The notes beneath the pieces were generated by a model. The model was not told the origin of the DNA. It was given only the letters and a program-made list of their open reading frames with translations, and made no database searches. A stretch of DNA of 63,024 bases from Candidatus Heimdallarchaeota archaeon (GTDB taxonomy: Archaea > Asgardarchaeota > Heimdallarchaeia > JABLTI01). Location: NCBI GenBank assembly GCA_019894765.1, contig JAGXNT010000052.1, positions 1 to 63,024 of the forward strand, written 5' to 3'. A program made the position numbers and the translations under genes. Below are positions 16,947 through 26,196 of the stretch, in pieces; position 1 is the stretch's first letter, and every line of letters begins with the position of its first letter.

Positions 16947-18281
16947 ATGAATTCTAGTAGTATTCAAACGAAAACCACAATTGATGATGTTAATCAAAAA
17001 CTAAAAACACCTAAAGATGATTGGTTTCGATTAGATAATGCTGCAACAGTATTTTCATTTATTACCTCAGCTAGGATACCATGCATGTTTAGACTAATTG
17101 CTAGTCTAAAAAAACCAATAAATATAGCAATTTTGCAGCAAGCTCTTGAGAATATTATTGGAAGATTTCCTTATTACAAAGTGAATTTAAGAAATGGTCT
17201 TTTTTGGTCTTACTGGGAAACAAATCCTGGAATGCCTGTCGTTATTGGGGATTCAAAATATCCATGTCAAAAGATGCCCATAAGAAGAAAAGGGATATTC
17301 CCTTTTAGGGTAAGGGCTTATTATAATAGAATTTCCGTGGAGTTTCACCATAGTATCACAGATGGAACTGGTTCACTAATTTTTCTAAAATCACTTGTAG
17401 GGGAGTACCTAAATTTATTAGGAACAATTATTGAAGATTGGCAGGATATTTTTAGACCTACACAAGAACCTCATATCGAAGAATATGAAGACGCATACAA
17501 AAAAAACTATCGAGAATCCATACCTTGGCCACCTCGAATCTCGAGAGCATTTCATTTACCATATAAATTGGAGCCGAAAGGCGTCTATCACATAACATCG
17601 GGGATCATGCCCGTAAAACAAGTGCTTAATAAATCAAAGGAATTGAATGTAACTTTAACAGAATATTTAGTAGCAATTCACTTAGAAGCACAACAAGATA
17701 TTTTATTCAGTCTGCCAATAAGAAAACAAAAGAGGTTAATGAAACCAATTCGCTTACAGGTTCCTGTAAATCTGAGAAGATTCTTTCCCTCTAAAACTAT
17801 GAGGAATTTCTCTCTCTATGTAACACCTAATATTGATCCAAGACTAGGAAGATTCTCTTTCGAAGAAATTCTGAAACAAGTACATCATTACATACGAGTA
17901 GAAGTATCTGATAGATACATAAGCCAACAAATAACAAGGAATGTTAGAGGAGAATTACATCCGTTAATTCGAGTAACACCATTAATCATAAAGAGATTAT
18001 TTGGAAAAATAATTTATAATGGGCAAGGAGAATTTTTGTATTCAGGAGCAATAACAAATTTAGGCAAAGTGTCTTTACCAGAACCAATAAATAGTGAAGT
18101 TGAAGGCATACAATTCTTACCAGCACCAAGCCCTGTAACAAAAATAGGCTGTGCAGTAAATAGTTATGGAGAAACCCTCTACATAAATTTCGGAAGAACA
18201 ATAAAAGAAGCACATGTAGAAAAATTGTTCTTTAGAAAACTAGTAAAAGATGGAATAAAAGTCAGAATTGAAACAAATTAG
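16947..18281 (+). CDS. Condensation/alcohol-acetyltransferase-like acyltransferase
   Basis: A 444-residue protein of the CoA-dependent acyltransferase/condensation superfamily (COG4908-like). The active-site signature HHSITDGTGS (HHxxxDG) is intact, and residues 30-70 have the N-terminal FRLIASLKKPINIAILQQAL-type start of these two-domain enzymes. The second half contains RLQVPVNLRRFFPS and an FGRTIKE-like terminal block. The acceptor and acyl donor cannot be read from sequence. The next gene, 13 bases downstream, encodes a zinc-ribbon membrane protein; a similar pair occurs in bacteria, from memory, which suggests a membrane-linked or lipid-type acylation. The ATG has GGATG upstream. Confidence 0.8.
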   Translation: MNSSSIQTKTTIDDVNQKLKTPKDDWFRLDNAATVFSFITSARIPCMFRLIASLKKPINIAILQQALENIIGRFPYYKVNLRNGLFWSYWETNPGMPVVIGDSKYPCQKMPIRRKGIFPFRVRAYYNRISVEFHHSITDGTGSLIFLKSLVGEYLNLLGTIIEDWQDIFRPTQEPHIEEYEDAYKKNYRESIPWPPRISRAFHLPYKLEPKGVYHITSGIMPVKQVLNKSKELNVTLTEYLVAIHLEAQQDILFSLPIRKQKRLMKPIRLQVPVNLRRFFPSKTMRNFSLYVTPNIDPRLGRFSFEEILKQVHHYIRVEVSDRYISQQITRNVRGELHPLIRVTPLIIKRLFGKIIYNGQGEFLYSGAITNLGKVSLPEPINSEVEGIQFLPAPSPVTKIGCAVNSYGETLYINFGRTIKEAHVEKLFFRKLVKDGIKVRIETN

Positions 18282-18294
18282 GAGTAGTTGATAG

Positions 18295-19029
18295 TTGACA
18301 GAAAACAAAGCTTTCTGCAGTAGATGTGGTGTAGAAGTAGAACCACACAAAACTAAATGCCCTCTCTGTGGAACATCAATACAGCAAACAGATGAAGAGC
18401 CAACAGAATATATCAAAAAATATCCAGATGAACCTGCAATCAAAACAGAAAAAGTAGGTAGAACTGTAAAACGAAAGAGAATCCTAATCTGGGAAGTCAT
18501 TAGTGTATCATTATTAATTCCATTACTAATCACACTCTTCATAGATCTTATTGTTAACAAATCTGTTACTTGGTCATTGTACCCAATATCATCACTAATA
18601 CTTGCTTGGTTTGTTATATCAGCACCTTTACTGTTTCCCAATAAACTACCATTTCTTTATCTTGGAGAAGCTCTTCCGCCTGCAATATTTCTACTAGTAA
18701 TTGACAAGATAGAAGATGGACAAATAAATTGGTTCTTAGATGTGGGTTTACCTATCGAAGTAATAGTTGCAGTTATAGCTGCAATAGTAATTATTGGGTC
18801 TATAAAGGTAAAGAATAAGGGTATGAACATTGCAGCATTCATTCTCTTCGGAATAGGAATAACATGCTTAGGTATTGATTTTGTAGTAACGAAACATGTC
18901 ACTGATTCATTCGGTGTAAATTGGTCATTATACGTCATAGCATCCACAGTAGTAATTGGTGGATTCCTTTTGTATTTACATTATAGATTAATGAAAAATA
19001 CAAAACTGCAAAGAAAATTACAAATTTAG
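18295..19029 (+). CDS. Zinc-ribbon membrane protein (DUF6320-like)
   Basis: 244 residues: N-terminal zinc ribbon (CSRCG then CPLCG, about residues 6-25), a charged linker ending in KRKR, then six to seven hydrophobic segments to the C-terminus. The layout resembles the DUF6320 proteins found beside alcohol acetyltransferases in Firmicutes; that match is from memory. It starts with TTG preceded by GGAG and lies 13 bases behind the acyltransferase, so they are almost surely co-transcribed. Likely role: membrane partner or scaffold of the acyltransferase (inference). Confidence 0.7.
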   Translation: MTENKAFCSRCGVEVEPHKTKCPLCGTSIQQTDEEPTEYIKKYPDEPAIKTEKVGRTVKRKRILIWEVISVSLLIPLLITLFIDLIVNKSVTWSLYPISSLILAWFVISAPLLFPNKLPFLYLGEALPPAIFLLVIDKIEDGQINWFLDVGLPIEVIVAVIAAIVIIGSIKVKNKGMNIAAFILFGIGITCLGIDFVVTKHVTDSFGVNWSLYVIASTVVIGGFLLYLHYRLMKNTKLQRKLQI

Positions 19030-19097
19030 TCTATTTGAAAATTAAGGATTAGATTTTCAAGCATCAGTTTTATATCTAAAATTACTTAGAATTAATT

Positions 19098-19697
19098 ATG
19101 GATACTTTTGATAAATTACCAGATGCTGAAATAGTTGCTTCTGGTGATATTAGCAAGAAATTCCTTGAATTGGGTATTACATCTTTCAAAAATGCATGCC
19201 TTTATGTCCATAACTTAGAATATGGTTACAATAGTGACAAAGATGATAAAATGATTCTCTTCAAAGAAAACATGGGTAGTTGTACAACAAAGCATGGGGT
19301 AATTGCAAGTCTAGCAGAAGAACTAAACATACCCCTTTACAAAAAGGTCGGAATTTACAAACTAACAGAAGACATTGCTACAGGCACAGGCAAGATCATG
19401 GAAAAATATTACGTTCCGTATGTCCCAATGATACATTGCTTTCTAATCTATGAAAAACATCGATTTGATTTAACAGAAGGAAACAATAACGGAAAAAACA
19501 CCTCTATTGAAGAATTCATTCATGATGAACAAGTAATTCCGTTCATAACCGTAAAAGATGAGTATTTATTGTTTAAACGAGTTTTAGAAGAAAAAATAAT
19601 GACTTCACATGAAATGGTTGGAATCGAGAAAAGAACACTTCTGAAAGCAAGAGAAGAAGCTATCAAATTATTAAAAGATAACATATCTAAGAACTAA
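19098..19697 (+). CDS. Transglutaminase-like fold protein
   Basis: A 199-residue soluble protein. A possible Cys-His-Asp triad follows transglutaminase order: Cys62 in MGSCTTKHG at the start of a helix, His113 in MIHCFLIYE, and Asp124 in RFDLTEG. The surrounding GVIASLAEELNIP matches the 'cysteine helix then GIP' pattern of this superfamily. It could be a peptidase, an amidase or an inactive binding version. No signal peptide. It lies 68 bases after the zinc-ribbon membrane protein, same strand. The assignment rests on motif spacing only. Confidence 0.6.
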   Translation: MDTFDKLPDAEIVASGDISKKFLELGITSFKNACLYVHNLEYGYNSDKDDKMILFKENMGSCTTKHGVIASLAEELNIPLYKKVGIYKLTEDIATGTGKIMEKYYVPYVPMIHCFLIYEKHRFDLTEGNNNGKNTSIEEFIHDEQVIPFITVKDEYLLFKRVLEEKIMTSHEMVGIEKRTLLKAREEAIKLLKDNISKN

Positions 19698-19796
19698 AAC
19701 CTTTCAGCATTTGAAACTTTATTATTTAATAAATCACACTTAATAGAGGAGGAAGATAACTGGAGCATGGATAAATGAATCTTAATTGGTGAAGAA

Positions 19797-20072
19797 ATGA
19801 GCGAAGTGAATGATGAAAGAACAATTAAGAGAAGAACCATTATAATATTCAGTATAATCAATCTCATTCTAGTAACAGGAATAGTAATGTTCATCGTAGC
19901 ATTTATCGATGGTGGAAGCGGAGTTCTAGATTCAGAAGTTGTTTTTGGTTTAGGGATTTATTCATTATTTATCATGATTATTGCTGGAGTAGCTGATTTG
20001 ATCTACTTAATTGTAGTTCTTGTAAGGAGATCAAAGAAGAAGAACATTACAAGTAACGTAACTTATAGATAA
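19797..20072 (+). CDS. Small two-TM membrane protein
   Basis: 91 residues with an N-terminal charged segment, two hydrophobic helices (about residues 15-37 and 47-75) and a basic tail (RRSKKKN). GGTG precedes the ATG. A much stronger GAGGAGG site lies about 45 bases further up, followed by a three-codon ORF (ATG GAT AAA TGA); this might be a small leader ORF or chance. The function is unknown. Confidence 0.6.
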   Translation: MSEVNDERTIKRRTIIIFSIINLILVTGIVMFIVAFIDGGSGVLDSEVVFGLGIYSLFIMIIAGVADLIYLIVVLVRRSKKKNITSNVTYR

Positions 20073-20083
20073 AAAATAGAAAA

Positions 20084-20161
20084 TGGCGCCCCGAGCGGGA
20101 TTCGAACCCGCGTCCATCGGGTGACAGCCGAAGATGATAGGCCGTACTACACTATCAGGGC
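20084..20161 (-). tRNA. tRNA-Asp (GUC) with encoded CCA
   Basis: Read on the minus strand: acceptor GCCCTGA pairs with TCGGGGC (one U-G), D stem GTG/CAT, anticodon loop CTGTCAC giving anticodon GUC, T arm GCGGG-TTCGAAT-CCCGC, discriminator G, and an encoded CCA at 20086-20084. The top of the anticodon stem shows a U-U mismatch at 27:43. A TATA-like box (TTATAAAG type, about 20198-20206) lies about 40 bases upstream. The gene has no intron. Confidence 0.96.
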
Positions 20162-20235
20162 ACAAAAGACTTGCAGTTTGTTTCGAATGTTTCTACTTTA
20201 TAATATTTTCGTTCTTTTCTAAGTAAGCACCAATT

Positions 20236-21321
20236 TTACTTTTGCTGTTTATTATTTCTTATATTCTTAATTAACTCATCAATTTCCGTTATCCTCAAGC
20301 CAGATAACTCTTCTAGGTAGGTATTAAGATTCTCTACATGCGAAATACTTTCCTTAATCATTTGAGCAACACGGTTTTCTAAACCTGCATTTTCAGCATT
20401 GGATTTGAATACAATCAAAATATCACTTAGACGACGCAATATTGCTGATACCTCAAAGAAATCCATTTGTTCGATTTGTTTGCCGACTATTTTTTGGTAT
20501 GTGTCAAAAAGACGATTTCTACTCTCAAGATCCATATAGACACGATATAAAGTTAAAGTCCATCCTAAATCAAAGCGAAAATCACTTACTCTCGCAGATG
20601 GCCAATCAATTACAATAGGATCGCCATTCTCATTCAATAGTATATTAAATGTATGAAAATCGAAATGCCCAAGAGCTAAATATTCGTTTTTTATCTTGTT
20701 TCTTTCACTTCTTAACCAAGTCAAAATTGGGGATAATTCGTCTAAATTATTCTGCTTGACTCTGTTTTCAAGTAAATCAAGAAAATTATCAATTGAAGTG
20801 GCAGAATTTCTACTTGAATCACGATTTCCAATAAATGGTTTCCAATCCAAACTATGTAGTTCAACAAAAAGTCGACAAAATAATTCTATAGTTTCCTCTA
20901 GATTAGAACTCAACCTACTATCTAATGTTCCCCCTAGAATCCAATCCATTATTAGAAATGGTTTTCCAACATATTGTTTGTCTGTTGACATATAGTGAAT
21001 TTTCGGAACAGGATAATTTTGTTTACTTAAATTTGTATATATGAAAAATTCATTCGTTAATTTTCCTTCAGCAGAATCTCCAGGATACATTCTAATAACT
21101 AGCTTCTTACTTTTGATTTCATCATTTTCAGAATATTGCATTTCGAAGGAAAACAACTCTGTTTCCCAACCCGCAGTTATTTCATTCAAGTCAAGTATTT
21201 TAGTATCTTGCAATTTTTGTTTTGTATCATTGAAGAATCGAATTAATCCATTAGAAATTTCATTTTTTCTTGCATTAATTTTTGTCACCAGCGAAGAAAC
21301 TATCAATATTAATAAAGTCAA
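20236..21321 (-). CDS. APH/choline-kinase-like phosphotransferase
   Basis: This 361-residue protein has the protein-kinase-like fold of the APH family. Visible: an ATP-site region with KKLVIRMYP, hinge FLIMDWILGGTL, catalytic loop LGHFDFHTFNILL (HxDxxxxN) and metal-binding Asp in VIDWPSARV. Substrates in this family range from aminoglycosides to choline and small metabolites; none can be chosen here. The frame opens with TTG at 21321 and a hydrophobic MTLLILIVSSLV; the GTG at 21288 could be the true start, giving 350 residues. It lies next to the tRNA and is a single gene. Confidence 0.85.
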   Translation of the reverse strand: MTLLILIVSSLVTKINARKNEISNGLIRFFNDTKQKLQDTKILDLNEITAGWETELFSFEMQYSENDEIKSKKLVIRMYPGDSAEGKLTNEFFIYTNLSKQNYPVPKIHYMSTDKQYVGKPFLIMDWILGGTLDSRLSSNLEETIELFCRLFVELHSLDWKPFIGNRDSSRNSATSIDNFLDLLENRVKQNNLDELSPILTWLRSERNKIKNEYLALGHFDFHTFNILLNENGDPIVIDWPSARVSDFRFDLGWTLTLYRVYMDLESRNRLFDTYQKIVGKQIEQMDFFEVSAILRRLSDILIVFKSNAENAGLENRVAQMIKESISHVENLNTYLEELSGLRITEIDELIKNIRNNKQQK

Positions 21322-21378
21322 ATGAAATAATAATAAGATTCCTCTTCTTCGTAACTTCTTTCTTCACAGGTTTGATTC

Positions 21379-21711
21379 TTAACTCTTCAATTGGTTTATC
21401 TGATTTCTCTCTTCATGAACTTTTGATACATTTCCTTTTTGTTTCTCCAAGTCTTTATATTCACTTGAATTCTTCTCTTTCTTAGAATCTCTTGAACTAA
21501 TCTTTCTTTTATAGAGAATGTAACCGAATATAGCTCCGGCAACTACTGCAACAACAAGTACCACAATGAGAATTATTTTTCCAACTCGAAATAACTCTTC
21601 AAAACTATCAAAACTATCAAAACCTATGGCTAGAGGTATTAAAGCAAGAATTGCAAAAGATATTAGTACAACAAATCCGACATCAGAACTGTTAGAATCT
21701 TTACTAGTCAT
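21379..21711 (-). CDS. Two-TM membrane protein with charged tail
   Basis: 110 residues from the ATG at 21711 (MTSKDSN); the longer frame up to 21912 overlaps the polB start and has no coding character. Two hydrophobic segments (about residues 10-30 and 42-68) are followed by a highly charged cytoplasmic-looking tail (KKEKNSSEYKDLEKQKG). The neighbour polB is divergent. The function is unknown. Confidence 0.55.
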   Translation of the reverse strand: MTSKDSNSSDVGFVVLISFAILALIPLAIGFDSFDSFEELFRVGKIILIVVLVVAVVAGAIFGYILYKRKISSRDSKKEKNSSEYKDLEKQKGNVSKVHEERNQINQLKS

Positions 21712-21897
21712 TAATACTCGAAAGTGAGTACATATTAAATAATAAAAGCTCCCCACTCTCAAGTGATAAAAAAGTATGCAATGATATACTCTATTGAACA
21801 TAATTAGATGAGAATAAATTTTAATAATTCGATGAATATGTCTAAATGTAGCTTGAAATACTGACAATAATAAATTATTAGATTTTGAGGGTAAAGC

Positions 21898-24618
21898 ATG
21901 GCGAAAAAACAATCCTCTTTAGATGCATTCTTCACTGAAGAAGAAAAAACGGAAGAAAAACCGAAAGCTGTTAAGGAAGAAAAGGATTCCGAACAAGCTG
22001 TGGTAAAATCTCAGATCGTAGAAAATGATAATGATGTTATCGATGAATTTGAGAAAACACAAGAGGACGAAGAGGATGTAATTTTTGAAGGAGCCCCCGT
22101 TGAGCATTGCCCAACAAACACTCCCCCATGTTGTCTTTTACAATCTGTTTATGATGGTAAAAGTGGGAAAGCTTTTCTTTACTTACTTGATGAACATTCA
22201 AACAAATTGTATGGCTGGTATGATAATACAAACCATCAACCATATTGTCTATCAGATTTATCAGAAGCAGAATTAAAACAAATATCTCCAATAAAAAATT
22301 TCTCAAAAATAACAGGCTATGAAGACCTTAAGCTTAGAAATCTGTTAACTGACAAAGTCGTCCATATGACAAAAATCAGTGTAACAGACCCTCTAGCAAT
22401 TGCTGGTGGTTTTGATAGTCTTAGAGATAAATTACCTGCAGCTTGGGAAGCAAACATAAGATATCATCAAAATTATCTTTATGATCGATTATTGGTTCCG
22501 GGAATGTACTACCAAATCAAAGATGGAAATTTAGAACCCGCTTTTCCGAAAATCGAGAAAGTAGTTGAGAAACAGGTTCTAGAGCTTTTCAAAGACTCCC
22601 CAAAAGAAGTCACAGAATTGATTCCACAGTATCTTCCCTTGCTTCTATCAAGAATTCCTCATATTAAACGAGCAGCAATTGATATCGAAGTATATACACC
22701 AGATATGACCCATATTGTAGACCCAAATAAAGCAAGCGAGAAAGTTATCTCTGTAGCTTTTGCCGGAAATGATGGACTGAAAAGAGTCTTCGTTCTGAAA
22801 AGAGATGATGTTCCACTTGGAACTCGCCCAAAGAATTTATCTGAGGATGTTGAAATTCAATTCTTTGAGGATGAAGTAGAATTAATTCATGAAACCTTCA
22901 AATTAATGCAAACTTATCCTGTTATCATTACTTTCAATGGTGACAAATATGATTTGCCATATCTTTTTAATAGAGCAGAATTGTTGAAGATAGATCGAAA
23001 AGACAATCCAATAATAATAGTACGGGATAGTTGCAAAATCAGAAATTCAATTCATTTTGATGCGTATCGCTTCTTCAATCAGGCAGCAATAAAGGTTTAT
23101 GCTTTTGGAGCCAAATATAGTGAAAGCTCATTGAATGCAATAAGCAGTGCTTTACTCGAGTTAAATAAAATCGAATTGGAAAAAGAAATAGGATTTCTAG
23201 ACTGCTATACACTTGCGGAATATAATTACTTTGATAGTAAAATTACTCTTGAATTAACAACGTTTAATGATTCAGTTACAATGCGACTTATTATCTTGTT
23301 AATGCGATTAACAGGAATGACTTTTGAAGATATTACAAGACAATCGGTTTCGAGTTGGATAAGAAATTGGCTATTCGCAGAACATCGAAGAAGGAAATAC
23401 TTAATCCCCAGACCAGAGGAAATTATTGGCTCTCGAGGGGATTCAACAACAGATGCTATGATTAAAGGCAAAAAATACAAAGGAGCAATAGTTGTAGATC
23501 CAGATCCAGGAATTCATTTTGATGTTACAGTGCTAGACTTTGCTAGTTTGTATCCAAGCATCATAAAGATATGGAATTTATCATATGAGACAATGAATTG
23601 TACTCACGCAGAGTGTAAGGATAGAAAAATGGTTCCCGACACAGAGCACTGGGTTTGTACAAAAAATAGAGGGTTAATGTCCATACTCATTGGATTCATT
23701 AGAGATATTCGAGTTTCATGGTTTAAACCAAAAACAAAAGATAAAACACTGGATCAAAATACAAGGAATTTCTATGAAGTAATCCAATCAGCTCTTAAAG
23801 TTGTAATAAACGCTTCTTATGGAGTCTTTGGCGCTTCTCATTTTCCATTTTATTGTCCACCATTAGCAGAAGCAACAACCGCTGTTGGACGTGAAGCAAT
23901 CACAAAAACAATAGAAAAATGCAATGAGATGGGAGTAGAAGTAATTTATGGAGATACAGATTCAGTCTTCTTGAAGAATCCAAGTCAAGAACAAATAAAG
24001 GAACTAATCAAGTGGAGTGATAAAACTCTAAAGATTGACCTTGATGTTGATAAAACTTACAGATATTTAGCTCTATCAGATAGAAAGAAGAATTACCTTG
24101 GTGTCTATCATGATGGCAATGTGGATGTAAAAGGGCTGCTTGGAAAGAAAAGAAACACACCTCCATTTTTGAAGAAATTATTCAATAACATTGTAGGAAT
24201 TTTGAGTGAAATAAAAACTGAAGAGGACATTGATTCAGCTAGAAAAAGAATAGAAGACATTGTTCAAGAAAGCTATTCAAAATTAAAGAAACGACAACTA
24301 GAACTTGCAGATTTACAATTCAGAGTACAATTAAACAAAAATCTGGATCAATATGTAAAAACAACACCTCAACACGTAAAAGCGGCGAAATTACTAGTTG
24401 AGAAAAGGGGTGTTGATTTGGGCTCTGGCGATCTTATCTCTTATGTAAAAACAAAGGGACCAGAAGGCGTAAAACCTGTAGAATTAGCGGAAATAAGCGA
24501 GATTGATACCGATAAATATCTAGCACAAATGGATTCCACATTAACACAAGTGCTTGATCCTATAGGAATCTCTTTCGATAAAATAATCGGTATACGATCA
24601 TTAGACGATTTCTTCTAA
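21898..24618 (+). CDS. polB: Family-B DNA polymerase
   Basis: 906 residues with full exonuclease and polymerase domains. Exo I D262-x-E264 (AIDIEVYTP), Exo II ITFNGDKYDLPYL, Exo III YNYFDSKIT; Pol motif A DFASLYPSI (D547), motif B KVVINASYG (K634, N638, Y641), motif C YGDTDS (684-689, two catalytic Asp). The very N-terminus, QSSLDAFF at residues 5-12, is a perfect PCNA-interaction (PIP) box, followed by an acidic linker of about 60 residues; the C-terminus ends SLDDFF, a second PIP-like sequence without the Gln. It is probably the replicative or main repair polymerase and should work with RfcS-loaded PCNA. Confidence 0.97.
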   Translation: MAKKQSSLDAFFTEEEKTEEKPKAVKEEKDSEQAVVKSQIVENDNDVIDEFEKTQEDEEDVIFEGAPVEHCPTNTPPCCLLQSVYDGKSGKAFLYLLDEHSNKLYGWYDNTNHQPYCLSDLSEAELKQISPIKNFSKITGYEDLKLRNLLTDKVVHMTKISVTDPLAIAGGFDSLRDKLPAAWEANIRYHQNYLYDRLLVPGMYYQIKDGNLEPAFPKIEKVVEKQVLELFKDSPKEVTELIPQYLPLLLSRIPHIKRAAIDIEVYTPDMTHIVDPNKASEKVISVAFAGNDGLKRVFVLKRDDVPLGTRPKNLSEDVEIQFFEDEVELIHETFKLMQTYPVIITFNGDKYDLPYLFNRAELLKIDRKDNPIIIVRDSCKIRNSIHFDAYRFFNQAAIKVYAFGAKYSESSLNAISSALLELNKIELEKEIGFLDCYTLAEYNYFDSKITLELTTFNDSVTMRLIILLMRLTGMTFEDITRQSVSSWIRNWLFAEHRRRKYLIPRPEEIIGSRGDSTTDAMIKGKKYKGAIVVDPDPGIHFDVTVLDFASLYPSIIKIWNLSYETMNCTHAECKDRKMVPDTEHWVCTKNRGLMSILIGFIRDIRVSWFKPKTKDKTLDQNTRNFYEVIQSALKVVINASYGVFGASHFPFYCPPLAEATTAVGREAITKTIEKCNEMGVEVIYGDTDSVFLKNPSQEQIKELIKWSDKTLKIDLDVDKTYRYLALSDRKKNYLGVYHDGNVDVKGLLGKKRNTPPFLKKLFNNIVGILSEIKTEEDIDSARKRIEDIVQESYSKLKKRQLELADLQFRVQLNKNLDQYVKTTPQHVKAAKLLVEKRGVDLGSGDLISYVKTKGPEGVKPVELAEISEIDTDKYLAQMDSTLTQVLDPIGISFDKIIGIRSLDDFF

Positions 24619-24634
24619 CTAAGAAATAAAAGAC

Positions 24635-25147
24635 CTATAAAGATGCATCCTCATCTTTCAATCTTTTTTGTTGTTCAAGTTTTAATTCAAGCTCTCTGAA
24701 AGTTTTAGAACTAACGATTTTTCCATGCTCATCTCTATGATAAGGAATAGCAATAGCGATAAGTTCATCTAATCCGTTTTTCCTTCGAACATCATTTATT
24801 TCTAATAACCGTCCATAGGTTTCAGGACTGAGAACAATGACTCCTAGTTCTGGAATTTCATCTGCATATTGAGTTGCTCGAGAAAGAGGTTTAATGTCAA
24901 TTCGATCATCTGACACTCCAAGAGTATGAAGAAAGTCAGTTACATCTTTTGCTCGTTTCTCAAAATTCCAGATAAGTTCAGGAATTTCTTTGCCGTTTTT
25001 AGCTAAATTGTCTGTTGTAATGCCAATTAGCACTCTTTTTGCAAGTTTAAATGCAACCTCTAAGAGTAATTTATGTCCACCATGCAATCTATCAAATGTA
25101 CCGCCAAGACAAGCATATTCGAATTGATAATCATTGATTTTTGTCAC
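24635..25147 (-). CDS. coaD: Archaeal phosphopantetheine adenylyltransferase (PPAT)
   Basis: The enzyme joins 4'-phosphopantetheine and ATP to dephospho-CoA, the fourth step of CoA synthesis. The 170-residue length and the nucleotidyltransferase signature GGTFDRLHGGHKLLL (HxGH) match the archaeal COG1019 type, and IVSSKTFRELE near the end is the ISST-like ATP-binding segment. A GTG start with GAGGAT upstream. It converges with polB with only 16 bases between the stops. Confidence 0.93.
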   Translation of the reverse strand: MTKINDYQFEYACLGGTFDRLHGGHKLLLEVAFKLAKRVLIGITTDNLAKNGKEIPELIWNFEKRAKDVTDFLHTLGVSDDRIDIKPLSRATQYADEIPELGVIVLSPETYGRLLEINDVRRKNGLDELIAIAIPYHRDEHGKIVSSKTFRELELKLEQQKRLKDEDASL

Positions 25148-25286
25148 TTCTTATCCTCACGAAATTCCTACATATAATAAATAATCAATAATCTCGTTGG
25201 TGATAAATTCAGATTCCTTTTAAGACCTTCGTCTAATAGGCAAACTGAAAACAAGAAAAGCAGAAAATAAAAGAAAAAAGTGAAGA

Positions 25287-26099
25287 TTAGAATCTTCGCT
25301 TATCAGAAGCAGCACAAAATAGTACTCCAAAGAAGCCTACAACACCAGCTACAAACGAAAAGATCGTTGGTATAATAGCCGGGAAATTTCCGCTTCCTAA
25401 AGGTTTTGCTACTTTGGCCGTTATATTAGAGATCATTTGTGGTGAAACCGTCCACCAAATAACTAGTACTAATAAGATACCAATAAAGACTCCAGCAGTA
25501 ACCAAGGCTTCAGTACTACTATATCCCCATTTAGAACGAGCACCTATTGCAAGGGAAATTGCACCAAGTATGCCTATGAACCAGAAAACTAAAAGCCAAT
25601 AATAATTAGCAAGGTGAATTACAGTAATAATCTGTAGAGCCAAAGAGTTACTAATTAGAATACCACCAATAAGTGCTCCAGGTTTGACTCCTTTTAGTTG
25701 TTTACCAGCTCCTGCTACAATGAACAATGGTGCTATGGAAACTAAAAATGATGCAATAGTAGATAATCCAATTGCGCCAAATACCCAACCCACCGCTACA
25801 TTCTGAATGGGCGGAATAAGATCAGTCAAGGAGTTTAAAATTGCTGGACCTTGAAAGAGGGCAAAATAAGCAGTTAGTGCACCAATAGCACCAAAGCCTA
25901 TCCCAGAAATGGTAAAGTACTCCATTTTATCCGAATCAAAAGCCAGTCCCCCTAAAACATACGTTACTCCCGCGATAAGTCCTGCAGCCCAAATGAATAA
26001 TAACCAGTAGTAATGGGCGATCTCTACCAGAGTGATTACTTGAATTGCTACAGAAAGTGCAATAACAAAACCACCGACAATTGAACCTGGTTTGACCAT
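25287..26099 (-). CDS. Eight-TM membrane protein with internal duplication
   Basis: 270 residues from the ATG at 26099 (GGAG about 12 bases upstream); a further 16 codons are open upstream. There are about eight membrane segments. The two halves are clearly repeats: KPGSIVGGFVIALSVAIQ...IAHYYWLLFIWAAG versus KPGALIGGILISNSLALQ...LANYYWLLVFWFIG, each opening with KPG and containing a (H/N)YYWLL core. The C-terminus is short and charged. I do not recognise the family; a small transporter or channel-like protein is possible. Confidence 0.65.
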   Translation of the reverse strand: MVKPGSIVGGFVIALSVAIQVITLVEIAHYYWLLFIWAAGLIAGVTYVLGGLAFDSDKMEYFTISGIGFGAIGALTAYFALFQGPAILNSLTDLIPPIQNVAVGWVFGAIGLSTIASFLVSIAPLFIVAGAGKQLKGVKPGALIGGILISNSLALQIITVIHLANYYWLLVFWFIGILGAISLAIGARSKWGYSSTEALVTAGVFIGILLVLVIWWTVSPQMISNITAKVAKPLGSGNFPAIIPTIFSFVAGVVGFFGVLFCAASDKRRF

Positions 26100-26196
26100 T
26101 TTAGTAAAAGCTCCAATGAATTTGATATATAGTAAAAGAGAAATCAATCCTAAAAGGGTTTTCTTATAGCATTTTATTTAGGTAATTTATTTTTGT

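Noticed and set aside
21712..21912. N-terminal extension of the two-TM protein next to polB
   Set aside because: The text lacks coding character and runs into the polB start; the ATG at 21711 gives a normal start of a membrane protein.
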